Shown piece after piece: positions 43,386 to 52,080 of a stretch of 64,000 bases of DNA (position 1 is the stretch's first letter; each line of letters starts with the position of its first letter). The notes under the pieces were generated by a model. It saw nothing but the letters and a program-made list of their open reading frames with translations, did no database searches and was not told the DNA's origin. The DNA comes from Granulicella sp. L60 (GTDB lineage: Bacteria > Acidobacteriota > Terriglobia > Terriglobales > Acidobacteriaceae), in assembly GCF_009765825.1 (NCBI RefSeq), contig NZ_LMUR01000010.1, forward strand, positions 612,278 to 676,277, read 5' to 3'. Position numbers and translations under genes: made by a program.

Positions 43386-44761
43386 ACCACGTTCTCATCG
43401 TCGACGACGAAGCTGAGATCCGCGAATCGCTCGACAGCATCCTGCGCGAAGAGGGGTATATCGTCACCACCGCTGCCACCGCGGCAGAGGCCCTCGAACT
43501 CATTCGCGACGCCGCTTACGATGTCGTCCTCCTCGACATCTGGCTGCCGGACCGTGACGGCCTCGACGCCCTCACAGAGATTCGCCAGATGGAGTCGGCC
43601 AACGTTCCAGAGGTCATTATTATCAGCGGACACGGCACCATCGAAGCCGCAGTGCGCGCCACTAAGCTCGGCGCCTATGACTTTCTCGAAAAGCCTCTCT
43701 CTCTCGACCGCACCCTCATCGTGCTCAAAAACGCGATGCGTGCCCGCCAGATGCGCGAGGACAATCAGGAATTCTCGCGCCAGCTTGCCAAGGGTACGGT
43801 GACAGGAAACTCCGTTCCGATGAAGGCGCTGCGCCAGCAAATTAAGCTGATGGCTCCGACCAACGGACGCGTCCTCATCTACGGTGAGTCCGGCGCTGGC
43901 AAGGAACTTGTAGGCCGTGCCATGCACGCCGAGAGTCTGCGCAAAGATCGCCCGTTCGTCGAGCTCAACTGCGCTGCCATCCCTGAGGATTACATCGAGT
44001 CCGAACTCTTCGGCTACCGCCACGGAGCCGTTCCCGGAGGGCCGACCGAAAAACGCGGCACCTTCGAGCGCGCAGATGGCGGCACACTCTTCCTCGATGA
44101 GGTCGGCGACATGAGCCTCAAGACGCAGGCTAAAGTGCTCCGCGCCCTCGACGAGCAGCGATTTTTACCCGTAGGGGCATCGCATCCCGTCCACGTTGAT
44201 GTCCGCGTCATCGCCGCCACCAACAAGGATTTAGAAGAGGAGATCGCTCGCGGCAACTTCCGCGAAGACCTCTTCTATCGCCTCAACGTCATTCCTTTTT
44301 TCGTTCCGCCACTGCGCGACCGCAAGGAAGATATTCCTCTGCTCGTCAAAGAGTTCCTCCAGCAGTTCGGCGCGGAGTACGGTCGTCCGCATGTCGAGAT
44401 GACCGAGGATGCCCTCGCCGCGCTCAAGCAGTATCATTGGCCCGGCAACGTCCGCGAGCTACGCAATCTGGTCGAGCGCGTTCTGATCCTTAACCCAAAG
44501 ACTCTGCGCATCGAGCGCAAGAATCTTCCCATGCTCGTCTATCGCGGCCCGGGCAAAGCCACCGACTCCGGCCGCGTGAGTCAGCGTGGCGAAGAGTTCT
44601 CCAGTCTCCTGCAGGCCCGCGAGGCCTACGAGCGCGACTATATTCTGAAGAAGCTGGACGAGTTCCACGGCAACGTCAGCCGCGCTGCTGAAGGTCTCGG
44701 CCTCGAACGCAGCCACCTCTATCGCAAGATGAAAGCACTGGGCGTCAGCATAAAAGAGTAG
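43382..44761 (+). CDS. NtrX/NtrC-type response regulator with altered GAFTGA loop
   Basis: Response regulator of 459 residues, partner of the kinase upstream. Receiver domain with phospho-acceptor Asp52 (LLDIWLPD) and the conserved Lys in FLEKPLS. AAA+ domain from about 140: Walker A GESGAGKE, Walker B GGTLFLDEVGDM, arginine-finger region FREDLFYRLN. C-terminal Fis-type helix-turn-helix (NVSRAAEGLGLERSHLYRKMKAL, reported in part). The sigma-54-contacting GAFTGA loop reads GAVPGG at residues 215-220, so the phenylalanine and threonine needed to engage sigma-54 are absent. Its 3' end overlaps a convergent gene by 17 bp. Confidence 0.92.
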   Translation: MNHVLIVDDEAEIRESLDSILREEGYIVTTAATAAEALELIRDAAYDVVLLDIWLPDRDGLDALTEIRQMESANVPEVIIISGHGTIEAAVRATKLGAYDFLEKPLSLDRTLIVLKNAMRARQMREDNQEFSRQLAKGTVTGNSVPMKALRQQIKLMAPTNGRVLIYGESGAGKELVGRAMHAESLRKDRPFVELNCAAIPEDYIESELFGYRHGAVPGGPTEKRGTFERADGGTLFLDEVGDMSLKTQAKVLRALDEQRFLPVGASHPVHVDVRVIAATNKDLEEEIARGNFREDLFYRLNVIPFFVPPLRDRKEDIPLLVKEFLQQFGAEYGRPHVEMTEDALAALKQYHWPGNVRELRNLVERVLILNPKTLRIERKNLPMLVYRGPGKATDSGRVSQRGEEFSSLLQAREAYERDYILKKLDEFHGNVSRAAEGLGLERSHLYRKMKALGVSIKE

Positions 44762-46052
44762 AGGAGCTCTTCTCTCCTCGAACTCGGGAGAAAGCACGAA
44801 ACAATAACCATGCGCCAGCGATGTCGCACCCCACCACTGCGGCAAACGCGGTGCCGAGACTGAAGTGAAACAAAAACATCCGGGCGTACTCCGTCCACGC
44901 TGCGATGAGATGCAAGCTCAACAACGCGGCAATCATCCAGCCTGAACAACCTCGCCAGACCCGCGACAACAACACCGGCAGATAGACCAGAAACAACGGC
45001 CACCCATAGTCGAAGAGCCTCACTAAGGAGGCACCCATCACAGGCGCGAGCAAAAATGTAACACCGCCATAGATCGCAGCGACACAAAGATATGGTTCTT
45101 CCTGCGACAGCAACTCGCGAAGCGGCTTCCTCCAAACCAGGCAGACCAACACGCAAATGCCGAGCCCAAACGACGCCAGAAGCTGGACCGCGTTGAGCAG
45201 CAAAACCGTTCCGCCAAACGCACTGTATCCAATCTGATGAACGCTGCCCAGATGTATCCACTGTGGCACACTCCAAATCTTTACCGACTGCACACCTGGC
45301 AGGGTATTCGTCCCCAGCGTAATGCCGAATACATTCTTCGACAGGTTCCACGGAATTTTGCCGATCATATATAGCGTGTCGTTGATCCCATGCAGATTCG
45401 CATACGCATGCCGAGCCGCAAACTTCGATGCTACTTCTCCCAGTACTGCCCCACCTGCTTGTATCAGCCCCGCTCGCCTTCCGGCCAGCCGCCAGACTAT
45501 CGGCACCGCGATCACTGCCAGCAGCAAAGTGGACTCTCGCGCCAAAAACATCACAGGCAGCATGGCCATGGCCCATCCCCACCATCGCCTCCGCAATAGC
45601 GCCAGATACACCATGCAAAGCGCTGCATGCAGCGGATCTGGCAGGAAATAGTCATGGAGATTTCGCAGCCAGAAGGGAATCAGCGTGAGCGCGGCAACAA
45701 GCCAAGGCTGTTCGATGACAGGGCGAAGCACGCCATACAGCAGCACCCAAAGACTCACCAGTCCGACGACCAGAAATCCATCTTGTGTCGATCTTCCGGT
45801 CGTATCGGCGAACAGTCGCGCAGCTGCCGGCGTCAGAACGCGTAAGGCAAACGGCTTCATCTCTGTCTTTCCGTCCGCCATTGCCTGATAGTGGGCTGCG
45901 TCCGAATAGCCATGCCCCTTGCCGCCGTCGATCTTCCAGGACGCCAGCACCACCAATGTCGCCAGCGCGGCGGTAATCCATCGAAGCAACCACGGGCTTC
46001 GCCCCTGCGTCGTGGCGGTCGTCTTCGATCGGTGCGCTTCATCAGTCTGCAT
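44745..46052 (-). CDS. Polytopic membrane protein, possibly glycosyltransferase-C-like
   Basis: A 435-residue integral membrane protein with about 10-11 hydrophobic helices (first at about 25-40, others at 93-110, 120-135, 160-185, 280-305 and to the C-terminus). A short periplasmic loop after helix 1 contains GHGYSDAAHYQAMADGK, an acidic pattern similar in place to the catalytic loop of GT-C enzymes, and another carries WLRNLHDYFLPDPLH. This supports only a tentative lipid-linked sugar transferase assignment. Its stop lies within the end of the response-regulator gene; 59 bp separate its start from era. Confidence 0.65.
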   Translation of the reverse strand: MQTDEAHRSKTTATTQGRSPWLLRWITAALATLVVLASWKIDGGKGHGYSDAAHYQAMADGKTEMKPFALRVLTPAAARLFADTTGRSTQDGFLVVGLVSLWVLLYGVLRPVIEQPWLVAALTLIPFWLRNLHDYFLPDPLHAALCMVYLALLRRRWWGWAMAMLPVMFLARESTLLLAVIAVPIVWRLAGRRAGLIQAGGAVLGEVASKFAARHAYANLHGINDTLYMIGKIPWNLSKNVFGITLGTNTLPGVQSVKIWSVPQWIHLGSVHQIGYSAFGGTVLLLNAVQLLASFGLGICVLVCLVWRKPLRELLSQEEPYLCVAAIYGGVTFLLAPVMGASLVRLFDYGWPLFLVYLPVLLSRVWRGCSGWMIAALLSLHLIAAWTEYARMFLFHFSLGTAFAAVVGCDIAGAWLLFRAFSRVRGEKSSSTLLC

Positions 46053-46111
46053 AGCCGCGACTACAGTCTATGGTCGCGGCCAGCATTCCGCGAAAGAAAA
46101 GACACCGCTAT

Positions 46112-47155
46112 CTACTCTTCCGAAGACTGTTTCTCGGCAATCAGTTCGAGCTGTCGCCGCCAGTCAAGGTCTTCAACAAACCCGCGGCTCGATCTCCACT
46201 CCTCCTGCACCTTCACGAAGAGCTCCAGAAACACACGCGTTCCGAGCAGCGATTCGATATCCTTCCGCGCCGCCGTCCCAATCCGCTTCAGCATCTCACC
46301 CTGCTTGCCGATCAGGATCGCCTTCTGCCCCGTCCGCTCGCAGAAGATCGCCGCAGAGATCTTCGTCACCGGCAGCTTGCCATCCTTCATCTTCTTCATC
46401 GAAGCCGGTTCTTCATACTTCTCAATAACGACCGCAGTAGCATAAGGGACCTCCTCGCCGGTCAGCATCAGGATCTTTTCGCGAATCATCTCCGCAACCA
46501 GGAACCGCTCTGGCTGATCAGTTAGCTGATGCTTCGGAAAGTATCTCTGCCCCTCTTTCAACTGGCCGACTATCTTATCCATCAGCAGTTCGAGGCCTTC
46601 CTTCTTCCTTGCCGAGATCGGAATCACATCCGCAAACGCGTGCAGCGTAGACCAATGCGCGATCAGAGGCAGCAGATCCTTCTTCGCAATCGCGTCCATC
46701 TTGTTCAGCACCAGAATCACCGGACACTCCAGCTTCCTGATCAGCGAAAGCGCAAAGTCATCTTCCGAAGCGCTCATGGCCATCCTGCCCGTACTCTTCG
46801 CTTCCTTCGCGTCCTCCAGCCGGGGCAGACGATGTGTCGCGTCGACGATAAACAGCACCGCATCCCGCGACTCCAGCGCGTCATACACCTCCTGCATCAT
46901 GCGCCGATCCAGTTGTGTATCCGGCTTGTGCACGCCCGGCGTATCCACCAGCACCACCTGCGCGGCCGGATGTCCCGGTTCACCCTTGGCCTTCTTCTTC
47001 AGCGGAACTTCGAGCACGCCATGAATTCGCGTCCGCGTCGTCTGGGGCTTATGTGTAACGATAGCGAGCTTCTGTCCCAGCAGGGCATTAAGCAGCGTGG
47101 ACTTGCCCGCGTTCGGGCGACCAATGATAGAGACGAAACCGGAGCGAAAGGCCAT
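46112..47155 (-). CDS. era: GTPase Era
   Basis: Essential GTPase that binds the 3' end of 16S rRNA and assists 30S maturation. 347 residues against about 300 in E. coli. G1 GRPNAGKS, G2 QTTRTRIHG, G3 DTPGVHKP, G4 NKMD and G5 SARKKEG are all present. The KH domain lies at about 255-325 (RTGQKAILIGKQGEMLKRIG, FLELFVKVQEEWR). An extra stretch of roughly 20 residues (around RLEDAKEAKSTGRMAMSASE) lies between G3 and G4, and the C-terminal tail is slightly extended. Monocistronic or last in line after cytochrome P460 on the same strand. Confidence 0.95.
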   Translation of the reverse strand: MAFRSGFVSIIGRPNAGKSTLLNALLGQKLAIVTHKPQTTRTRIHGVLEVPLKKKAKGEPGHPAAQVVLVDTPGVHKPDTQLDRRMMQEVYDALESRDAVLFIVDATHRLPRLEDAKEAKSTGRMAMSASEDDFALSLIRKLECPVILVLNKMDAIAKKDLLPLIAHWSTLHAFADVIPISARKKEGLELLMDKIVGQLKEGQRYFPKHQLTDQPERFLVAEMIREKILMLTGEEVPYATAVVIEKYEEPASMKKMKDGKLPVTKISAAIFCERTGQKAILIGKQGEMLKRIGTAARKDIESLLGTRVFLELFVKVQEEWRSSRGFVEDLDWRRQLELIAEKQSSEE

Positions 47156-47232
47156 TCTCTTTATTATGCGCTGTCAACCCCGGGTCACCTCGGCCGTGGC
47201 GCGTTTTCCGCACAGATAAATCGTCCGATCTT

Positions 47233-47889
47233 CTACTTCGTCGTACCCGCACTGCCGATCTCTTTCAAATAAGCCGGACTCAACGCGCCCTTCGCCTTCG
47301 CCAGTCCAAGCAACGTCGGATAAAACTGAACAAAGGTCGTATCCACTGCGGCATGGTTCTCATGACACTGGTAGCAGCTCGAGGGACGCTTGACCACCTT
47401 GGCCGGCGCGTCTCCGTCGAACTCAAAGAACCCCCAGCCACCGTCAAGCTTCGCGTCCTTCACATGGACCTCGACGCCCGTTAGCTCCTGGGACTCCGTC
47501 TTCCCCTGCTTGTTGATCGAACTCGCACCCTCCGCACCGCGGAACTCCAGCACCAGGATCGTCTTATCCGGCCACGTTCCCGTCTTCTCAAAAGCCTTGT
47601 AAGCTGACGGATTCACGAACACATTGCCGAAGCTGGAGTGCCCCACCATAGCCGCAGCGTGGTCGTAGCTCATGTCCAATCCAGAAGTCAGAAAGATCCA
47701 CTCCCTATACCGCTCAGGCATCTTCATCTGTCCATCTGCCGTGTAGTTCGGGCCATCACTTTGTACTGTGCCGTTGTAATCGGGTCCGCTGCGGGAGACG
47801 ACGCCTTCGTTACCCGTGCCATAAGAGCGCACTCGTTCCTGCTGTGGCATCGTCACAAATAAAATCAAAAGAAACGCCAAACGCAGCAT
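47233..47889 (-). CDS. Cytochrome P460 family protein
   Basis: Exported c-type haem protein of 218 residues; P460 cytochromes oxidise hydroxylamine or detoxify NO-related species. GGAGG lies 7 bases before the ATG and the N-terminus is a signal segment (MLRLAFLLILFVTM). The fold signature YREWIFLTSGLDMSY at about residue 60, the FVNPSAYKAFEKTGTWPDKT region and the single haem motif CYQCH (about residue 175) followed by VDTTFVQFYPTL are characteristic. The crosslinking lysine of true P460 cannot be fixed by eye, so it may be a P460-fold cytochrome without the crosslink. Confidence 0.88.
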   Translation of the reverse strand: MLRLAFLLILFVTMPQQERVRSYGTGNEGVVSRSGPDYNGTVQSDGPNYTADGQMKMPERYREWIFLTSGLDMSYDHAAAMVGHSSFGNVFVNPSAYKAFEKTGTWPDKTILVLEFRGAEGASSINKQGKTESQELTGVEVHVKDAKLDGGWGFFEFDGDAPAKVVKRPSSCYQCHENHAAVDTTFVQFYPTLLGLAKAKGALSPAYLKEIGSAGTTK

Positions 47890-48029
47890 CGTCGACCTCC
47901 GAAGAGTTTTTACAGGATCTGACGCAACTTACGGCGTACATCCAGGAAGAGTTCCGCAGTACCAATGAAAATCTTCAGGGAACGAGTTTACGCTCCGCAT
48001 CCAACCCGGCACCTGCGCCCACGCGCTAA
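47844..48029 (+). CDS. Possible small protein upstream of mreC
   Basis: A 61-codon frame with GTG start, 23 bp before mreC. The middle is helical and charged (EEFLQDLTQLTAYIQEEF). It overlaps the 5' end of the divergent P460 gene by 46 bp and has no ribosome site, which argues against it. Kept because the peptide looks more protein-like than most shadow frames. Confidence 0.25.
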   Translation: MASSQIKSKETPNAASSTSEEFLQDLTQLTAYIQEEFRSTNENLQGTSLRSASNPAPAPTR

Positions 48030-48052
48030 TTCGCAGATAATCATCTCAGAGC

Positions 48053-49366
48053 ATGGAATCTTTCTTTACACGTTTCAAGAACGTCCTGGTCCTGGTGGCG
48101 ATCCTGCTCGCCCAGACCATCGGCCTCGCCGTCCAGGTCCGTCGCCCCGTCGAATCCGGTGCGCCCGACAGCAGTAAAGTCACCCTCCTCCGCTACTGGG
48201 CCGTCTCTACCGTTACCCCCATCGAGCGCTTCGTCCATGCCATCGGCTACAACCTCCGCCATGGCTGGTCCAACTACATCGATCTCCGCCACACTCGCCA
48301 GGAAAATCGCGACCTCCAGGAGCAGATCGCCCGCCTTCGCCTCGAACAGGCCGAGTTCGCCGAAGACGCCATGCAGGGCCATCGCCTCCAGGCCCTCCTG
48401 AACTTTCAGCAGCACTATGTCTCGTCCACCGTCGCCGCACAGGTTATCGGTACCAGCGGCAACGACCTCTCTCGCGTTATCTATATTGATAAGGGCGCGA
48501 AAGATGGCCTCAAGCCAGACGACGCCGTCATCACGCCCGACGGCATCGTCGGCAAACTCCGCGACGTCTTCCCCCACACCTCTCAGGTTCTCCTTATCAA
48601 CGATCAGACCTCCGGCGCAGGAGTTCTCCTGGCCTCCACCCGCGTCCGCGCCATCCTCCGCGGCAGCACCACCGGACGCATCATCATCAACAACCTCACC
48701 CCAGACTCCCGCATCAAGCCCGGCGAGGAGGTCCTCACCTCAGGCGGCGATCAGGTCTACCCGCGAGGCCTCCCTGTCGGCACCATCGAGTCCGTCGATC
48801 CAGACCTCGACCACCAGCCATACACCCTCATCAAACTTCGTTCCGCCGCCAACCTTAACCAGCTCGAAGAAGTTCTGGTCATCACCAGCACGCAACCGAC
48901 GCTACCGGCTCCGGCTCAGAAAGACCTCGCCGTGGCATCTCTCACCGCTGACGCCCAGGCCGCGGCAAAACAGCTTGCCGCTCAACAGGCCGCCGAAGCC
49001 GCCGAGGCCGCAGCCAGATCTGCCGCCCAGATCGTCGCCGACCGACTGCCCAGCCTCCACGATCCCGACCATCCCGACGCCCCTGCCACACCCGGTGCAA
49101 CTTCGGCGATACCAGGCGGCGTTGTACCCAAACCTCTGCCGACTAACCACCCGGACCGATACTCTCCCGGTTCAACTCTCCCTGCCGCCGATCTGAAACC
49201 CGGCGCAGCCAACCCCGTTCCTGCAACTACAAGCTCACCATCGTCCAGCCCGTCGGTCCCAGCCGATCCACAAACAACCACACCCGAAAAGCCTCGCAAA
49301 CCAAAGCCTCCAACCAGCGAAACCCCGTCGCCAACTTCGACTCCCCAGCAGCCACAAGCCTTTTAG
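48053..49366 (+). CDS. mreC: Rod shape-determining protein MreC
   Basis: Bitopic elongasome protein (437 residues; E. coli 367). A membrane helix near the N-terminus (VLVLVAILLAQTIGLAVQV) is followed by a coiled coil at about 75-105 (LRHTRQENRDLQEQIARLRLEQAEF, in part) and the two six-stranded beta domains (VIGTSGNDLSRVIYIDKGAKDGL, GIVGKLRDVFPHTSQVLLI, LTSGGDQVYPRGLPVGTI). After residue 280 an Ala/Gln-rich then Pro/Thr/Ser-rich tail of about 150 residues replaces a short C-terminus. First gene of a co-directional set mreC-mreD-mrdA-rodA. Confidence 0.94.
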   Translation: MESFFTRFKNVLVLVAILLAQTIGLAVQVRRPVESGAPDSSKVTLLRYWAVSTVTPIERFVHAIGYNLRHGWSNYIDLRHTRQENRDLQEQIARLRLEQAEFAEDAMQGHRLQALLNFQQHYVSSTVAAQVIGTSGNDLSRVIYIDKGAKDGLKPDDAVITPDGIVGKLRDVFPHTSQVLLINDQTSGAGVLLASTRVRAILRGSTTGRIIINNLTPDSRIKPGEEVLTSGGDQVYPRGLPVGTIESVDPDLDHQPYTLIKLRSAANLNQLEEVLVITSTQPTLPAPAQKDLAVASLTADAQAAAKQLAAQQAAEAAEAAARSAAQIVADRLPSLHDPDHPDAPATPGATSAIPGGVVPKPLPTNHPDRYSPGSTLPAADLKPGAANPVPATTSSPSSSPSVPADPQTTTPEKPRKPKPPTSETPSPTSTPQQPQAF

Positions 49367-49392
49367 CCCCACCTCATACGCAACACCTAAAA

Positions 49393-49917
49393 ATGGCCAC
49401 CCGAAGCTATACGTCACGCCGAGAACTCGAGCAGCACAGCTTTCCCCCCGCCGTCGCGATCCTCGTGCCGCTCGCAGCTATCGTCCTGCAGGCCTTGCTG
49501 CCCCGGCCTTTTCCCCGTCTCGCTATCCTCGATCTCCCTCTCATTGTCACCGTCTTCTTTGCCGTCTCGCGTCGCAACCCCGTCGCTGGAACCCTCACCG
49601 GCGCAGCCATCGGCCTCCTCCAGGACGCTCTCACCAACCAGCCGATCGGCGTCAACGGCATGGCAAAGTCCGTCATCGGCTACATCGCTGCCAGCATCGG
49701 CATTCAGGTGGACGTCGAAAATCTCACCACACGCGTCCTCATCAACTTCGGCTTCTTCCTGATCAACAGCTTTCTCCTCTATCTCATCAACCGTCACCTC
49801 CTCGGACTCACGAACTTCCATATTCAGTGGCTGCACGAACTCATCCGCGCTGCGATCAACACGGTCGTTGCTCTCCCCATCTTCTTCCTGCTCGACAACA
49901 CCAAGCAGCGCGAATAA
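49393..49917 (+). CDS. mreD: Rod shape-determining protein MreD
   Basis: Small polytopic membrane protein of 174 residues linking MreC to the cytoplasmic side of the elongasome. About five hydrophobic helices; VAGTLTGAAIGLLQDALTNQPIGVNGM (reported in part) is the typical central motif with the G-x-x-x-G-L-x-x-D pattern. Lies 26 bp after mreC and 98 bp before mrdA. Confidence 0.93.
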   Translation: MATRSYTSRRELEQHSFPPAVAILVPLAAIVLQALLPRPFPRLAILDLPLIVTVFFAVSRRNPVAGTLTGAAIGLLQDALTNQPIGVNGMAKSVIGYIAASIGIQVDVENLTTRVLINFGFFLINSFLLYLINRHLLGLTNFHIQWLHELIRAAINTVVALPIFFLLDNTKQRE

Positions 49918-50015
49918 TCTCAACAAAAACTCAAAATTCCGTCGTCTAACTTACAGATCCACCAATCGCAACGCCGTCCTGATCCACACACCGCCAGTCG
50001 TAGACTGAGAACAGC

Positions 50016-51983
50016 ATGGAAGCAGCTCATCATCCCGAACTGCACGACCTCGGCCCCACCGGCAAGGTGGAAAAGGTCACCGCCGGCAAGCTTCACGCTG
50101 TCCAGTATCTCGTCGCGCTCATTCTCGCCGTTCTCATCACCGGCCTATGGAGGCTCGAGGTCGTCGGCGCCGACAACTTCCGCGCCCTCGCCGAAGCCAA
50201 CCGCATCCGCAAGGTTCCCATCCTCGCCCCGCGCGGACGTCTCTTCGACCGCGAAGGCCGTCTCCTGGTAGACAACTACCCCTCCGTCACTTGCTACCTC
50301 CTCCGCGAACAGGTCAAGGATCTCGAAGCCGATCTCCCCCTCATCTCCAAGGGGCTCGACATCCCAATCGAGCAGATTCACGCCACCATCCGCCGCTACC
50401 AGCTCGCCCCCAAGTACGAACCCATCCCTCTCAAGCAGGACATCACCCCCGACGAGCAGGCCTTCATCGCCGCCCATCGCGACGAGCTTCCAGAGCTCGA
50501 GACCCTCGACGAGCAGCGCCGCCTCTACCCCCGCGACGGCTTCGCAGCTCACCTTATCGGCTACGTCGGCGAGGTCTCCGAGCAGATGCTCGACGATCCC
50601 CGCTACGCCTTCTACTCACCCGGCGACGTCGTCGGCCGCTCCGGCGTCGAGCAGACCTACGACGCGCTCCTCCGCGGCACCGACGGCAGCCGCGACATCA
50701 TCGTCAACAGTCACGGCAAAGAACTCGGCCACCTCGGCCAGACCCTCGCCATCCCCGGTAAGGACCTCAAGCTCACCATCGATCTCGACGTCCAGATGGC
50801 CGCAGAAAAAGCGCTCGAAGGCAAGATCGGCGCCATCGTCGCCATGGATCCCCACACCGGAGAGATCCTTGCCATGGCCTCGCGCCCCACCTTCGATCCC
50901 AACCAGTTCGCCGTCCGCCTCACCAAGAGCTACTGGAACGAGATCCTCAACAACCCCGACCATCCCCTCCTCAACAAGACCATCCAGGCCCAGCTCGCTC
51001 CCGGTAGCACCTTCAAGATCATCATGTCCGTCGCCGGCCTTCAAGAGAACGTAGCCCAGACCATGCACGTCCAGTGCAACGGCGGCGCCACCTTCTACGG
51101 CCACTTCTACGCCTGCGACAAACACCACGGCGCAGTCGACATCAACAACGCCATCCCCTACTCCTGCGACACCTTCTACTACACACTCGCAAATCGCCTC
51201 GGCATCGACACCATCGCCAAATACGCTACCTCTCTAGGCTTCTCGCAGAAGACCGGCATCGATCTTCCCGACGAGGCCTCTGGAACCATGCCCTCCACCG
51301 TATGGAAGCTCAAGACGCAGCACGCACCGTGGTACGCAGGCGAGACCATCTCCGTCGGCATCGGCCAGGGAGCCGTCACCGCGACCCCCATCCAGCTAGC
51401 CCGCGCACTCAGCGGCGTCGCCTCCGGTGGCGTTCTCCGTCGCCCACACGTCGTCTTCCCCGACGAAGTTCCTCCCGAGCAGCTTCAGGCCATTCACGAG
51501 ACCTTCCCCGGCTCCGGCGAAGCAACCATCCCGCTCACCTCTGAAAACTGGGAGACCATCACCGACGCCATGGCCGCCGTCACTACCACCGGCACCGCCG
51601 CCCCCGCGCACCTCGAAGGCATCGACTTCGCCGGCAAGACCGGCACCGCCCAGGTCATGAGCCACGATGCCCTCGCCCGCGCCGGCGGCGGTCACAAGAC
51701 CGATCCCAACGCCTGGTTCGTCGGCATGGCGCCCCGCCGCAACCCCGACATCGTCGTCGCCGTCCTTTGGGAGCATGGAAACTGGGGGAACAACTCCGCC
51801 AAGCTCGCCGCCCAGGTCATCGACGCCTACGTCAACAAGCAGCGCAAGCGCGACAACAACCTCCGCATCGCCATCACGCCCGAGCCCGCAGAGCCCCAGA
51901 CCGCACCATCGACTCAATCCATCCCATCAACGCCGTCCGCCACCAAACCCCAACCCTCCACCCCAACCCCGTCCGCCGAATAG
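50016..51983 (+). CDS. mrdA: Penicillin-binding protein 2 (peptidoglycan transpeptidase)
   Basis: Class B PBP (655 residues) that crosslinks new lateral-wall peptidoglycan with RodA. Membrane anchor at about 30-48 (YLVALILAVLITGLW). The pedestal domain opens with ILAPRGRLFDREGRLL. The transpeptidase domain carries SxxK as GSTFK (about residue 332), the second motif as SCD in YSCDTFYY, and KTG in FAGKTGTAQV. GVEQTYDALLRGTDG and MDPHTGEILAMAS are family hallmarks. C-terminus is a Pro/Ser/Thr-rich tail. Placed between mreD and rodA. Confidence 0.95.
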   Translation: MEAAHHPELHDLGPTGKVEKVTAGKLHAVQYLVALILAVLITGLWRLEVVGADNFRALAEANRIRKVPILAPRGRLFDREGRLLVDNYPSVTCYLLREQVKDLEADLPLISKGLDIPIEQIHATIRRYQLAPKYEPIPLKQDITPDEQAFIAAHRDELPELETLDEQRRLYPRDGFAAHLIGYVGEVSEQMLDDPRYAFYSPGDVVGRSGVEQTYDALLRGTDGSRDIIVNSHGKELGHLGQTLAIPGKDLKLTIDLDVQMAAEKALEGKIGAIVAMDPHTGEILAMASRPTFDPNQFAVRLTKSYWNEILNNPDHPLLNKTIQAQLAPGSTFKIIMSVAGLQENVAQTMHVQCNGGATFYGHFYACDKHHGAVDINNAIPYSCDTFYYTLANRLGIDTIAKYATSLGFSQKTGIDLPDEASGTMPSTVWKLKTQHAPWYAGETISVGIGQGAVTATPIQLARALSGVASGGVLRRPHVVFPDEVPPEQLQAIHETFPGSGEATIPLTSENWETITDAMAAVTTTGTAAPAHLEGIDFAGKTGTAQVMSHDALARAGGGHKTDPNAWFVGMAPRRNPDIVVAVLWEHGNWGNNSAKLAAQVIDAYVNKQRKRDNNLRIAITPEPAEPQTAPSTQSIPSTPSATKPQPSTPTPSAE

Positions 51984-52080
51984 CATCCGCCTCATCAGTA
52001 CCTGAGCGGGTGCATCTCCATATCCAATAGCGCACAACGTCTGCGTTTGCGCAGCAAGTAGATACACTACAACCAGCGAC

